From: Streptomyces spectabilis
GTDB taxonomy: Bacteria; Actinomycetota; Actinomycetes; Streptomycetales; Streptomycetaceae
Reading direction: 5' to 3'
DNA: 64,000 bases
Assembly (NCBI RefSeq): GCF_008704795.1
Contig: NZ_CP023690.1
Location: 4,784,501 to 4,848,500 of the forward strand
Shown piece after piece: positions 7,709 through 16,887 of the stretch. The notes beneath the pieces are model-generated. The model was not told where the DNA came from and did no database searches. It saw only the letters and a program-made list of their open reading frames with translations. A program made the translations under genes and the position numbers. Numbering within the stretch: the first letter of the stretch is position 1; each line of letters begins with the position of its first letter.

Positions 7709-9001
7709 GTGGTCGGCCGGATGCGGGCCTGGCAGCGCGGCTGGCACGAGCGCAGCAAGATCGAGCGGGTGGAACTCCAGTCCGTGGCGATCTGGCACGC
7801 CATGCCCTGGCTGCTCTACCTCAGCTGGGGCTCGCTGCCGCTCGGCCTGAGCCTGGCGCCGGACCTCCCGGCCCAGGTGCTCGGCTGGGCGATCATCGTG
7901 ACGGCCGCCGGGCAGTGCGTCCAGGTGAACCGCAGCGTGCGGCGAGCGCTCAACCACTACCTGGGGCGCGCGCCGTACCCCGCGCGCGACCTCGCCGTGT
8001 CGCGCTCCCTGATGGTGGCCATGCTCGGCCTCGCCCTCGCGCTCCAGGCCGTCGACGGCGTCGAGGAGGGCCTGATCGGCTTCCCCGTGGCCTTCCTCGT
8101 CGTACCGCACTTCGAGGCGCTCGCCTTCGCCCTGCCGCTGCGGAGCTTCTTCGTGCGCTTCGCGCTCGTCGAGGCGGTGGTCGTGGCCGGTTTCACCGCG
8201 GTCGGCGTACGCGACGGGCGGCTGCTCGGGATCGCCGTGCTGGTCGCGTTCGGCGCCGGTGTGGCCCTGCTCAGCACGCGCTGCGGGGCCTGGACGCTCG
8301 CGGTGATGTGGGAGGCCGACCGGGCCCGCGAGGTCGAGTCCCGGCTCGCCGTCGCCGAGGAGCGGCTGCGCTTCGGCCGCGATCTGCACGACGTGATGGG
8401 GCGCAACCTCGCCGTCATCGCGCTCAAGAGCGAGCTCGCCGCGCAGCTGGCCCGGCGCGGGCGGCCCGAGGCGGTGGACCAGATGGTCGAGGTGCAGCGC
8501 ATCGCCCAGCAGTCGCAGCGGGAGATCAGGGACGTCGTACGCGGCTACCGCGAGGCCGACCTCGGCGTGGAACTCGCGGGGGCCCAGGGCGTCCTTGAGG
8601 CCGCCGGGATCACCTGCCGGGTGACCGGGGAGCCCGCGGGCCTGCCCGCCGCGGTGCAGTCGGCCCTCGGCTGGGTGGTGCGCGAAGGCACCACGAACGT
8701 GCTGCGCCACGGCGACGCGCAGCACTGCTCCATCACCGTGTCGGTCATGGAAGGACGGACGACGTTGACCATCGAGAACGACGGGGTGCCCGAGGCCCGC
8801 GCGGCCGCGGGCGGCACCGGCCTCGCCGGGCTCCGCGAGCGCCTCGCCGCCGTGGACGGCACCCTTGAGCACGCCGCCGACAGCGGCCTCTTCCGGCTCA
8901 CCGCGCGGGTGCCGATGCCCGACGGAACCCGCCGGGCCGAGGACGCCGAGCACGCCGAGCACGCCGTCCCGGCCGGAGCCCCGGAGGCGAAGGTCTCGTG
9001 A
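7709..9001 (+). CDS. sensor histidine kinase, NarL/DesK family (HisKA_3)
   Basis: A 430-residue membrane kinase. The N-terminal half holds about five or six membrane helices (residues 35-190). Dimerisation motif RFGRDLHDVMGRNLAVIALK gives phospho-acceptor His227. The ATPase domain follows, with N-box EGTTNVLRHG (about residues 330-340) and G-box GGTGLAGLRERL (about 370). The GTG at 7709 is chosen because GAGGAGG lies just upstream; the frame extends a further 18 codons into the permease end. Its stop overlaps the response-regulator start by 4 nt. Small membrane kinases of this type often sense membrane state or cell-envelope drugs and induce their own ABC exporter. Confidence 0.9.
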   Translation: MVGRMRAWQRGWHERSKIERVELQSVAIWHAMPWLLYLSWGSLPLGLSLAPDLPAQVLGWAIIVTAAGQCVQVNRSVRRALNHYLGRAPYPARDLAVSRSLMVAMLGLALALQAVDGVEEGLIGFPVAFLVVPHFEALAFALPLRSFFVRFALVEAVVVAGFTAVGVRDGRLLGIAVLVAFGAGVALLSTRCGAWTLAVMWEADRAREVESRLAVAEERLRFGRDLHDVMGRNLAVIALKSELAAQLARRGRPEAVDQMVEVQRIAQQSQREIRDVVRGYREADLGVELAGAQGVLEAAGITCRVTGEPAGLPAAVQSALGWVVREGTTNVLRHGDAQHCSITVSVMEGRTTLTIENDGVPEARAAAGGTGLAGLRERLAAVDGTLEHAADSGLFRLTARVPMPDGTRRAEDAEHAEHAVPAGAPEAKVS

Positions 9002-9606
9002 CCGTGCGCGTGCTGCTCGCCGACGACGAGCATCTGATCCGCGGCGCGCTCGCCGCCCTGCTCAGCCTGGAGGACGACCTCGCCGTCGTCGCCGAGGCCG
9101 CCTCCGGGCCCGAGGCCCTCGCCATGGCGCGGGCCCACCGGCCCGACGTGGCCGTGCTCGACCTCCAGATGCCGGGCGCCGACGGTGTGAGCGTGGCCAC
9201 ATCCCTGCGGGACGAACTCCCGGACTGCCGCGTCATGATCGTGACCAGCCACGGCCGCCCGGGACACCTCAAGCGGGCGCTCGCGGTCGGTGTGCGCGGA
9301 TTCGTACCGAAGACGGTGAGCGCACAGCGGCTCGCCGAGATCATCCGCACCGTGCACGACGGACGGCGGTACGTGGACCAGGAGTTGGCGGCCGACGCGA
9401 TCTCCGCGGGGGACTCCCCGCTGACCGCCCGCGAGGCCGAAGTGCTCGAACTCGCCGCCGACGGCGCGTCCGTCGCGGAGATCGCCGAGCGCGCCTCACT
9501 GTCCCAGGGGACGGTCCGGAACTACCTCTCGTCGGCGGTCACCAAGACCGGTGCCGAGAACCGGCACGCGGCAGTGCGTCTCGCGCGCGAGCGAGGTTGG
9601 GTATAG
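8998..9606 (+). CDS. NarL/FixJ-type response regulator
   Basis: A 202-residue two-domain regulator. The receiver has acidic residues DDE (9-11), phospho-acceptor Asp55 (AVLDLQMPG), Thr82 and Lys104. The C-terminal LuxR-type helix-turn-helix (about residues 137-198, LTAREAEVLELAADG to GTVRNYLSSAVTKTG) binds DNA. It is translationally coupled to the kinase (GTGA overlap). The inverted repeat at 5824-5850 is the obvious candidate target, making the operon self-controlled. It is followed after 23 nt by tRNA-Gly, so no separate terminator is visible before the tRNA. Confidence 0.93.
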   Translation: MTVRVLLADDEHLIRGALAALLSLEDDLAVVAEAASGPEALAMARAHRPDVAVLDLQMPGADGVSVATSLRDELPDCRVMIVTSHGRPGHLKRALAVGVRGFVPKTVSAQRLAEIIRTVHDGRRYVDQELAADAISAGDSPLTAREAEVLELAADGASVAEIAERASLSQGTVRNYLSSAVTKTGAENRHAAVRLARERGWV

Positions 9607-9629
9607 TAGCTATCGCGCTTCGGCGCAGC

Positions 9630-9702
9630 GCGGACGTAGCTCAGTTGGTAGAGCGCAACCTTGCCAAGGTTGAGGTCGCCAGTTCGAACCTGGTCGTCCG
9701 CT
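9630..9702 (+). tRNA. tRNA-Gly(GCC), second copy
   Basis: Cloverleaf with acceptor GCGGACG/CGTCCGC, anticodon GCC and discriminator T; CCA is not encoded. Relative to the copy at 5629 it has compensatory changes in the acceptor stem (A4 to G with T69 to C) and in the T stem, which argues that both copies are functional. Confidence 0.95.
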
Positions 9703-9710
9703 CAACTGAA

Positions 9711-9737
9711 GCCCCCCGGTTCTCCGAACCGGGGGGC
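9711..9737. terminator. bidirectional terminator between tRNA-Gly and purC
   Basis: Eleven-bp stem (9711-9721 with 9727-9737), 5-nt loop and a TTT tail on the plus strand. It is 8 nt after the tRNA and 16 nt past the purC stop, so it can serve both. Confidence 0.8.
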
Positions 9738-9753
9738 TTTCTCGTGCGCCCGG

Positions 9754-10650
9754 CTACCAGGCGGTGCCGGTGAGCCGCTCGTACGCCTCGACGTACTTGG
9801 CGCGGGTGGCCTCGACCACGTCCCCCGGCAGCGGCGGGGGCGGCTGCTCGCCGTGGCGGTCCCAGCCGGACGCCGGCGACGTCAGCCAGTTGCGGACGAA
9901 CTGCTTGTCGAAGGAGGGCTGGGCGTGGCCCGGCTCCCAGGAGTCGGCGGGCCAGAAGCGGGACGAGTCCGGCGTCAGGACCTCGTCGGCCAGGACCAGG
10001 CTCTCCCCCTCGTAGCCGAACTCGAACTTCGTGTCGGCGAGGATCACGCCCCGGTCGCGCGCGATGTCCCGGGCCCTGCCGTACACGGCGAGGGTGGTCT
10101 GGCGCAGCTGGGCCGCCGTCTCGGCACCGACCTGGCGCGCCACCTCCTCGTAACTGACGTTCTCGTCGTGCTCGCCGACCTCCGCCTTGGTGGCGGGCGT
10201 GAAGATCGGCGCGGGCAGCTCGGAGCCGTCGGTCAGGCCCTCGGGAAGGGCGAGGCCGCAGACGGTGCGCGTCTCGTTGTACTCGACGAGGCCCGAGCCC
10301 GTCAGATAGCCGCGGGCCACGCACTCGACGGGCACCATCTCCAGGCGCTTGCAGACCAGCGTGCGCCCCTCCCAGTCGGCGGGAGCCCCGGCCGGCAGGT
10401 CCGTGGAGAGCACGTGGTTCGGGGCGATGTCGGCGAGCTGGTCGAACCACCACAGCGAAAGCCGGGTCAGTACGCGCCCCTTGTCGGGGATCTCGGTCGG
10501 GAGCACCCAGTCGTAGGCGGACATGCGGTCGCTGGCGACCATCACGAGGTCGCCCGCCTCGTTCTGGTACAGCTCGCGCACCTTGCCGGTGTGCAGATGC
10601 ACCAGGCCCGGAACCTGGATCGGCTCGGGCTTTTCGACGAATCCGGACAC
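9754..10650 (-). CDS. purC: SAICAR synthase PurC
   Basis: Ligates aspartate to CAIR with ATP, the eighth step of purine synthesis. The 298-residue protein starts SGFVEKPEPIQVPGLVHLH and contains GKVRELY, the SAICAR motif-1 region VPVECVARGYLTGSG (about residues 105-120) and ILADTKFEFGYE (motif 2, about 205-216). The GTG at 10650 has GGAGG 4 nt upstream, so the longer open frame reaching 10716 is not used. It is monocistronic, ending at the terminator 9711-9737, and separate from purSQL and purD in the same window. Confidence 0.95.
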   Translation of the reverse strand: MSGFVEKPEPIQVPGLVHLHTGKVRELYQNEAGDLVMVASDRMSAYDWVLPTEIPDKGRVLTRLSLWWFDQLADIAPNHVLSTDLPAGAPADWEGRTLVCKRLEMVPVECVARGYLTGSGLVEYNETRTVCGLALPEGLTDGSELPAPIFTPATKAEVGEHDENVSYEEVARQVGAETAAQLRQTTLAVYGRARDIARDRGVILADTKFEFGYEGESLVLADEVLTPDSSRFWPADSWEPGHAQPSFDKQFVRNWLTSPASGWDRHGEQPPPPLPGDVVEATRAKYVEAYERLTGTAW

Positions 10651-10767
10651 GGTTCCTCCCCGTGGTTCTGTCCAAGTGCTCCGATTCTCCCGTATGCGGG
10701 GAGTGGTCTTGGCCAAGGGTTGGCCGACTCTCGACGGGACGGGGCCGCGGCGGCGTCCGCGCCGGGG

Positions 10768-12288
10768 TCAGTCGCGCTTGCAGATCCGGTCGAGGAGGTT
10801 GGCGGTGGCGCGCTGGACCCGGGCGTCGATGTGGCCGGGGCGGTCGAGCGCGGGGGACCAGGCGAAGGTCCCGGAGGCGAAGACGAGCGCGCCGGAGGGG
10901 GCGCGGTACAGCGAGGTCTCCTGGTGGCGGACGGTGCCCTCGCTGTCCTCGTACGGGGAGTGGGCGAGCAGGATGCGGTCCTGGTGCTCGGGCAGCGCCG
11001 TGCGCGGGAAGTAGCGGTCGGCCTCGCCCGCGACCAGGCCCTCGATCCCGTCGCCCTCGTGCGCGCCGGTGGCCTCCCAGAGCCAGTGGTCGGCGTTGCG
11101 GACGATCAGCGGGTGCGGCTCGGGGACCCGGCCCGCGTACTGGATGCCCATGAGCTGCTGCTCGGGGGCGTCGACCTCGCGCCACAGCGCGGCCTTCCCG
11201 GGGCCGCGGCGCTTGCGGCAGGTCAGCAGGCGGTCGGGGACGCCGGACGGGGACGGGCCCAGCTCCACCTGCCAGTACAGGGTGTTGGCGGAGAGGAAGA
11301 CGAGCGAGGTGCCGTTCTCCCGGGCCAGTTCGGCGGTGCGGCGCATCGCGGCGGACCAGTACTCGTCGTGGCCGGGGAAGACCAGGCCGCGGTAGCGGGA
11401 CGGGTCGATGCGGCCCGCGTGCAGGTCGCGGGCGTCGGCGTAGGCGAGGTCGTAGCCGTACCGCTCGGCCCAGCGGATGAAATCGTAGGCGTGGCCCACG
11501 TGCAGGGGCAGGCCCGCGCCCGCGTACGGCCGGTCGAAGGAGACGGTGACGGCGGCCTCGCTCTCGCCGAGCAGCCGGCCGTGGTCGTCCCAGGCGTGGT
11601 ACAGGCTGGCGCCGGTGCGGCCGTCCTCCGGGTAGAGGTTGTACGCCTGCCAGGTGATGTCGGGCAGCACCACGAGCAGATCGGCGGAGGGGGCGTGGCC
11701 CAGCTCGCCCTGGACGAGGCTGTCGCGGACGGTGAAGGGCACGTGGGAGCGGTAGCCGTCGACGGTGGTGAGGACGGCGACGTACGCGCCGATGTTCCAG
11801 TACGCGGGGATCTGCAGGCGCCAGGACAGCCACCAGTGGTGGCAGGAGACGGTGCGGTCGGCGGTGAGCGGCGGGGGCTGCACGATGCCGGCGAGGCGGG
11901 GGCTCGTGGTGATCTGCGCGGCGCCGTCGCCGCCGTAGTGGCCGATGCGGTAGATGTCCACGCTGAACTGCTGCGGCGGGTCGACCGTGATGTGGAAGTC
12001 GAGGGCCTCGCCGGGGGCGGCGGCGCCGGTGCTCGTGAAGCCCTTGATCTGCCGGTGCACGTCGTCGGCGGTGCGGGGGCCGCCGCCGGGGCGCGGGGCG
12101 GGGGCGCGGGCGGGCCGGGTGGCGCCGGGTGCCGGGGCGTGGTCGACGTACCAGGGCACGACCTGGCCGGTGTCGTCGAAGTAGTGCTCGGCGCCCCGGA
12201 GCCAGGGCAGCGGGCCCTGGCCGAAGGGGTCGGTCACGGCGTGGGCGAGGGCGCCCGACTCCCAGCGGCGGATCGGCTCCGGTCCCAT
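10768..12288 (-). CDS. N,N-dimethylformamidase beta-subunit-like protein
   Basis: A 506-residue cytosolic-looking protein (no signal peptide) whose C-terminal two thirds match the DMFase large-subunit domain, including YNLYPEDGRTGASLY, GHDEYWSAAMRR and LVFLSANTLYWQVEL. DMFases are iron-dependent amidohydrolases made of large and small subunits. I find no small-subunit gene beside it, so true dimethylformamidase activity is doubtful. Residues about 1-100 are Pro/Ala/Arg-rich and divergent. The ATG at 12288 has GAGGGGA well placed upstream. The homologous gene sits beside purC in other Streptomyces as I recall, so it is core rather than acquired. The substrate is unknown. Confidence 0.75.
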   Translation of the reverse strand: MGPEPIRRWESGALAHAVTDPFGQGPLPWLRGAEHYFDDTGQVVPWYVDHAPAPGATRPARAPAPRPGGGPRTADDVHRQIKGFTSTGAAAPGEALDFHITVDPPQQFSVDIYRIGHYGGDGAAQITTSPRLAGIVQPPPLTADRTVSCHHWWLSWRLQIPAYWNIGAYVAVLTTVDGYRSHVPFTVRDSLVQGELGHAPSADLLVVLPDITWQAYNLYPEDGRTGASLYHAWDDHGRLLGESEAAVTVSFDRPYAGAGLPLHVGHAYDFIRWAERYGYDLAYADARDLHAGRIDPSRYRGLVFPGHDEYWSAAMRRTAELARENGTSLVFLSANTLYWQVELGPSPSGVPDRLLTCRKRRGPGKAALWREVDAPEQQLMGIQYAGRVPEPHPLIVRNADHWLWEATGAHEGDGIEGLVAGEADRYFPRTALPEHQDRILLAHSPYEDSEGTVRHQETSLYRAPSGALVFASGTFAWSPALDRPGHIDARVQRATANLLDRICKRD

Positions 12289-12530
12289 GCGTGTCCCCTC
12301 CCTCGCTCCCCCGAGCCTGTTCTCCGCCGCTGCGTGGTCGATGGCTCCGTGCCGGTGCGGAGGCGGAGCCGCCGCGGGCCGCGGCGGTCTTTCCCTTTCC
12401 CTGCACCAGCACATCACATTACGCACGCGGTCCGTCACCGTTCGTCGTGAATTAACGAGACCGGCGATGACCGGAACGTTTCGCTCCGGGATGGGAGGGG
12501 CGGACGGCCGGGCGCCGTGGGGGCGGGGCG

Positions 12531-14393
12531 TCAGACGAGACGCAGGGGCTTCTCCGGGCGGACGCCCTGGGTGGTGAGCCAGGCGCGCAGCGGCTCCGGG
12601 TCGCCGTCCTCCACGAGCGTGAGGACGCGCGGGGTGAGGTCGGCGGCGCGCTCGCCGCCGAGCAGCAGGGAGGGGCCATCCAGCCAGTCGAGGCCGGGGG
12701 TGGCGCCCGCCGTGTCCATGGCCGCGCAGCACACCATCGCGGAGACGTGGTCGGCGAGCAGCTCACGGCCCGACCGGGGCGGCTGGAGCGGGAACAGGGG
12801 CAGCGCGCCGTCGTCCCAGAGCGCGTCGTCCGGGGACTGGCCCGTGGGGGCGGGCCGGGCGGGGGCCGCGGCCTCCTCGCGGGCCAGCTCGGCGCTGAGC
12901 CCGGCGGCGAGCTGGCCGCTGCGGCCCTCGTCGGAGTCTTCGCGGTCTTCGTCGGCCGGGGCCGCGTCGGCGTAGTGGTCGTCGGCCTCGCGGGTGCCGG
13001 GGCCGCGGCGGGCCGCCCGCTCCGGGTCCGTCAGATGGTCGATGACCCGGCCGAGCGTCGGGCCCTCGGGGTCGGGGGCCTCGGGGTCGCAGGAGCGGCT
13101 GACGCCGAGCGCGTCGAGCACGCGGTGCAGGCGGGCCGCGTCCATGCGCCACTTGCGGTCGACGATCTCGTCCGGGTACTCCTGCCAGGCCACCGGGGCC
13201 CAGCCGGGGCCCGACTCGGCGGGGCCGCCGTGGAAGAGCCGGGCGGCGAGCAGCGAGGCGGCCTCGTCCACCGTGCCGGGCTCCTCCAGGAGGTCGCAGG
13301 CGGGGCGCTCGCCGAGCCGCGAGGCGAAGCCTTCGGCGAGGCGGTCCCTGCGGGACAGCTCGGTGAGGGCCGAGACCACCCCCGCGTCGAGGCGTGAGGG
13401 CCACCGGCCCATGCGCCAGGCGGGCAGCGCGACCCGGGTCAGGAGCCGGTCCCAGCCCGCGTACGCGAGGCCCACCTGCTCCTGGGCGACGATCCGCGCG
13501 CCGTAGTCCACGGTCTGGGCGCGCTCGGCGGCGGCGGCCGCGACGCCGCGCTCCATCTCCGCCGCGTGCATCCGGCAGCCGCGGAGCAGCAGCCGCGCCA
13601 CCCAGCCGACACCGCCGAGGACGGTGCGGGCGAGCGGTCCGCGGCCGGGCGCGGAGGCGACGGCGACGGCCGCGTCCAGGCCGCGCACGAAGCGGCGGGC
13701 GGCCGCTATGTCCGGGTGGGCCGAGGGGCCCGTGCCCGCGACGACGGGGGCGAGGACGGCGCGCAGCTCGCCTACCCGCATCCACCACAGGAAGGGCGAG
13801 CCGATGACGAGCACCGGGGCGGCGGGGGCGCGGCTCCTGACCGGGCGGCCGCCGCCTATCCGCGTACCGGAGTCCGTGTCGTCGGCGTCGTCGGCGTCGT
13901 CCGCACCGCCCGCGGGCGGTCCTTCGCCCTGGGGCGCCCCGGCCTCGCGGCGGCGTGCGCACGCGCCGTGGGCCGGGTGGGTGCGGTCCTCCAGCCAGCT
14001 GTCGCAGTCCGGGGTGAGCGCTATCGCGGAGGGCGCGGGGACGTCCAGGCGGTCGGCGAGGTCGCGCACCAGGCGGTACAGGTCCGGCGCCGCGGCTTCG
14101 CTGATCGGGACCGTGGGGCTCAGGGCCGGTCTGGCGCGGGCGACGACCAGGGCGACGACCGCGGCGGCGGCGAGGGCGAGCACGGCGAGCACCGTGACGG
14201 CCCAGCGGGCCGCCGCCCAGACGGTGCCCTCGACGCGGCCGGTGGCCGCCGCGGCCAGCAGAACGACGGCGACGGCCGCGGGCAGCAGGGCGACGGCCAG
14301 CGCCCTGCCGCGGATGCGCAGCACGGCGAGAGCCCGGGAGCGCGCGGCCTGCGCGCCCGCCTCCTCACCCATACCTGACACGACCGAAGACAC
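12531..14393 (-). CDS. membrane protein with degenerate M48-like peptidase domain
   Basis: A 620-residue protein with two N-terminal hydrophobic helices (about residues 30-50 and 60-86), followed by a region laid out like M48/HtpX peptidases: LYRLVRDLADRLDVPAPSAI, then VLVIGSPFLWWMRVGELRAV. At the place where M48 enzymes have HExxH, this protein reads LAPVVAGTGPSAH, so zinc binding and catalysis are presumably lost. A 50-residue Asp/Gly-rich insert (about residues 160-200) and an Asp/Glu-rich linker near 490 are low complexity. The C-terminal 100 residues are unassigned. The start is uncertain: GTG 14393 or ATG 14372. A role as a pseudoprotease scaffold is inference. Confidence 0.6.
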   Translation of the reverse strand: MSSVVSGMGEEAGAQAARSRALAVLRIRGRALAVALLPAAVAVVLLAAAATGRVEGTVWAAARWAVTVLAVLALAAAAVVALVVARARPALSPTVPISEAAAPDLYRLVRDLADRLDVPAPSAIALTPDCDSWLEDRTHPAHGACARRREAGAPQGEGPPAGGADDADDADDTDSGTRIGGGRPVRSRAPAAPVLVIGSPFLWWMRVGELRAVLAPVVAGTGPSAHPDIAAARRFVRGLDAAVAVASAPGRGPLARTVLGGVGWVARLLLRGCRMHAAEMERGVAAAAAERAQTVDYGARIVAQEQVGLAYAGWDRLLTRVALPAWRMGRWPSRLDAGVVSALTELSRRDRLAEGFASRLGERPACDLLEEPGTVDEAASLLAARLFHGGPAESGPGWAPVAWQEYPDEIVDRKWRMDAARLHRVLDALGVSRSCDPEAPDPEGPTLGRVIDHLTDPERAARRGPGTREADDHYADAAPADEDREDSDEGRSGQLAAGLSAELAREEAAAPARPAPTGQSPDDALWDDGALPLFPLQPPRSGRELLADHVSAMVCCAAMDTAGATPGLDWLDGPSLLLGGERAADLTPRVLTLVEDGDPEPLRAWLTTQGVRPEKPLRLV

Positions 14394-14582
14394 CCCCTAC
14401 TGCCTCACAGCTCGGCCGTCGGCCGGAGCCGGCGGCGCACGTCGATGGCGTTGCTCACTCCCCCACTGTGGCACCCGCCACCGACATCGCAATGCCGGTG
14501 GGCTGTTTGGCTATGAGTGCCGGAACGCCTGCGCCGCACACTAGTTGGGACACTGGTCACCGTCAGCCGGATGGGCCAGCGG

Positions 14583-15452
14583 TCACTCGATGGAATGGCT
14601 TTGGGCAAAGCTGGCCGTCAGGTAACGACGGAGCGACGCGGCCAGGTTCCCGGCGAACGCCCGCTGCCCTTCGGCGCCGATGAGGTCGAGGGACAGATAC
14701 GGATTGAGGTCCTCCAGCTCGACCAGGAGCAGGCGTCCGTCGGGCGCCCGGCAGGCGTCGACGCGCTGGATGCCGTACGGGAGCGTGTTCCAGCCGACGA
14801 ACCTCCGCGCGAAGTCCAGGTCCTCGGCCGTCGGCGCGTACGGTTCGAGCTGCCAGCGCCGGTCGGGGCGGGGGGCGTACAGCGCGTACTGGAAGGCGTC
14901 GTCGATGAAGTAGAAGGACACCTCGTAGCCGAAGTCGATCCGGGGCTGAGCGAGGAGCCCGCCGCCCTCGGTGAAGTCCAGGCCCGCCAGCTCCTCGCGG
15001 CCGACCGTCCGCAGGCCGATGGAGTCGGCGCCGAGCTTGGGCTTGACGACGTACGCCTCGGCCTCGGGGAGCCGGTGGAGGTCCTCGGCGCGGTCGGCGG
15101 TCGGGATGACCGGCAGCCCCTCGGCGGTCAGGTCGACGAGGTACTGCTTGCCCGCCATGTCGGCGCGGCCCGTCAGCGGGTTGTACACGCGTACGCCGCC
15201 GCGCAGCGCGCGCTCCCGGAAGGCGTCGTACGCCTTCTGGTAGTGGATGACGGGTCCGCTGTTGCGTACGAGGACGAGGTCGAAGCCGTCCATCAGGGCG
15301 GCCGCGTCCAGCGGGTGGCACAGCGCGACGTCGAAGTCCTCGCGCAGCCGGGCGGACAGGTGGATGTCCTCGTCGCAGTAGCGCCGTCCGCGTGCCTCGT
15401 AGGCGAGGTCGGTGACGTACAGGAGGCGGGCACGGGGGCAGGTCGAGGCCAT
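14583..15452 (-). CDS. ATP-grasp superfamily protein of unknown substrate
   Basis: A 289-residue protein with an ATP-grasp layout: a preATP segment (LLYVTDLAYEARGRRY, residues 9-24), the ATP-binding strand AYVVKPKLGADSIGLRTV (about 140-157) and the metal-binding end LLLVELEDLNPYLSL (about 246-260), with the Glu/Asn pair expected of the fold. ATP-grasp enzymes form amide or thioester bonds through acyl phosphates. No pathway neighbour identifies the acceptor; purD, also ATP-grasp, is separate and dissimilar. TAACGT lies exactly 6 nt before the ATG with no Shine-Dalgarno sequence, so the mRNA is probably leaderless. Confidence 0.65.
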   Translation of the reverse strand: MASTCPRARLLYVTDLAYEARGRRYCDEDIHLSARLREDFDVALCHPLDAAALMDGFDLVLVRNSGPVIHYQKAYDAFRERALRGGVRVYNPLTGRADMAGKQYLVDLTAEGLPVIPTADRAEDLHRLPEAEAYVVKPKLGADSIGLRTVGREELAGLDFTEGGGLLAQPRIDFGYEVSFYFIDDAFQYALYAPRPDRRWQLEPYAPTAEDLDFARRFVGWNTLPYGIQRVDACRAPDGRLLLVELEDLNPYLSLDLIGAEGQRAFAGNLAASLRRYLTASFAQSHSIE

Positions 15453-15458
15453 GGCCTT

Positions 15459-15464
15459 ACGTTA
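15459..15464 (-). promoter_or_regulatory. leaderless promoter -10 hexamer of the ATP-grasp gene
   Basis: TAACGT followed by 6 nt and then the ATG at 15452; no ribosome-binding site is present. Confidence 0.55.
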
Positions 15465-15504
15465 CGTCACGACCTGGTCGCCCCCGGCTGCCCACGGGCC
15501 GCTC

Positions 15505-16758
15505 CTACTGCTCGCGGGCGGCCTTCTCCGCGATGTCCGTGCGGTGCTGGGAGCCGTCCAGGCTGATGCGGGCCACCGCCGTGTACGCGCGCTCGCGCGC
15601 CTGCGTCAGATCGGCTCCGGTCGCCGTCACGGACAGCACGCGGCCGCCCGCGCTGACGACCGCGTCGCCGTCGCGCTTGGTGCCCGCGTGCAGGACGTAC
15701 GCGGTCGGGGCGTCGTGCGCCGCGACCGCGTCGAGGCCCACGATGGGGTCGCCGGTGCGCGGGGTGTCCGGGTAGTTGTGCGAGGCGATGACGACGGTGA
15801 CGGCCGCGTCGTCGCTCCAGCGCAGTGGCGGCAGGTCGGCGAGCGTGCCGTTCGCGGCGGCGAGCAGGACGCCCGCGAGCGGGGTCTGGAGCCGGGCGAG
15901 GACGACCTGCGTCTCGGGGTCGCCGAAGCGGGCGTTGAACTCGATGACGCGGACGCCGCGGGCGGTGATCGCGAGCCCGGCGTACAGCAGTCCGGAGAAG
16001 GGGGTGCCGCGGCGGCGCAGTTCGTCGACCGTCGGCTGGAGCACCGTCTCCTGGACCTCGTCGACGAGCTTCGGGTCGGCCCACGGCAGCGGCGAGTAGG
16101 CGCCCATGCCGCCGGTGTTGGGACCCTCGTCGCCGTCAAGCGCGCGCTTGAAGTCCTGGGCGGGGCGCAGCGGGACGACGGTCTCGCCGTCGGTGACGGC
16201 GAACAGCGACACCTCGGGGCCGTCGAGGAACTCCTCGATGACGACGCGGCCGCAGGCACGGGCGTGCTCCCTCGCCTGCTCGACGTCGTCGGTGACCACG
16301 ACGCCCTTGCCCGCGGCGAGGCCGTCGTCCTTGACCACGTACGGCGCGCCGAAGGCGTCGAGGGCCTCGTCGACCTCCGCGGCGGTGGTGCAGACGTACG
16401 AGCGTGCCGTGGGTACCCCGGCGCCCGCCATCACGTCCTTGGCGAAGGCCTTGGAGCCCTCCAGGCGCGCGGCCTCCTTGGACGGTCCGAAGCACGGGAT
16501 GCCCGCGTCCCGCACCGCGTCGGCGACTCCGGCGACGAGGGGCGCCTCCGGCCCCACGACGACGAGATCCGCCCCGAGGTCACGGGCGAGCCCGGCCACG
16601 GCGGCGCCGTCCAGGGCGTCCACCGGGTGGAGCTCGGCCGCGTCCGCGATGCCGGCGTTGCCGGGAGCGCAGTGCAGGGCGGTGACCGCGGGGTCGAGGG
16701 ACAGGGAGCGGCACAGGGCGTGTTCGCGGGCACCGCTGCCGATGACGAGGACCTTCAC
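15505..16758 (-). CDS. purD: phosphoribosylamine-glycine ligase (GAR synthetase) PurD
   Basis: Second step of purine synthesis: joins glycine to 5-phosphoribosylamine using ATP. The 417-residue protein has the N-terminal [15 protein letters not shown] nucleotide-fold start, ATP-grasp motif [15 protein letters not shown] (about residues 145-159), the family signature [12 protein letters not shown] (about 287-298) and [17 protein letters not shown] (about 214-230). It starts with GTG 16758. TAGGCT lies 6 nt upstream and no Shine-Dalgarno sequence is seen, so it is probably leaderless. purD is not in the purSQL operon; the gap to dnaX upstream is only 130 nt, but the leaderless promoter argues for separate transcription. 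Confidence 0.96.
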   Translation of the reverse strand: MKVLVIGSGAREHALCRSLSLDPAVTALHCAPGNAGIADAAELHPVDALDGAAVAGLARDLGADLVVVGPEAPLVAGVADAVRDAGIPCFGPSKEAARLEGSKAFAKDVMAGAGVPTARSYVCTTAAEVDEALDAFGAPYVVKDDGLAAGKGVVVTDDVEQAREHARACGRVVIEEFLDGPEVSLFAVTDGETVVPLRPAQDFKRALDGDEGPNTGGMGAYSPLPWADPKLVDEVQETVLQPTVDELRRRGTPFSGLLYAGLAITARGVRVIEFNARFGDPETQVVLARLQTPLAGVLLAAANGTLADLPPLRWSDDAAVTVVIASHNYPDTPRTGDPIVGLDAVAAHDAPTAYVLHAGTKRDGDAVVSAGGRVLSVTATGADLTQARERAYTAVARISLDGSQHRTDIAEKAAREQ

Positions 16759-16764
16759 GGGGTC

Positions 16765-16770
16765 AGCCTA
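16765..16770 (-). promoter_or_regulatory. leaderless promoter -10 hexamer of purD
   Basis: TAGGCT is separated from the GTG at 16758 by exactly 6 nt (GACCCC). Confidence 0.6.
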
Positions 16771-16887
16771 GCCCGGCGGGGCGGGTGGGTTTGGTCGGGT
16801 GTCCTAGGTGGGGGGTGGGGGAGGTTTGTGGGTTCGTACGAGTGCGGCGCGGGTGGGCCCTCGCGGGGCGCCCCAGGGGGGCTTCGC

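Noticed and set aside
5629..9702. Integrative element bounded by tRNA attachment sites
   Set aside because: No integrase, excisionase or replication gene lies inside, and both flanking copies are complete tRNAs with compensatory changes rather than partial att repeats.
9641..12412. A 923-codon open frame on the minus strand spanning purC and the dimethylformamidase-like gene
   Set aside because: It is Arg/Pro/Gly-dominated and runs out of frame across two well-supported genes and a tRNA; typical GC-rich shadow.
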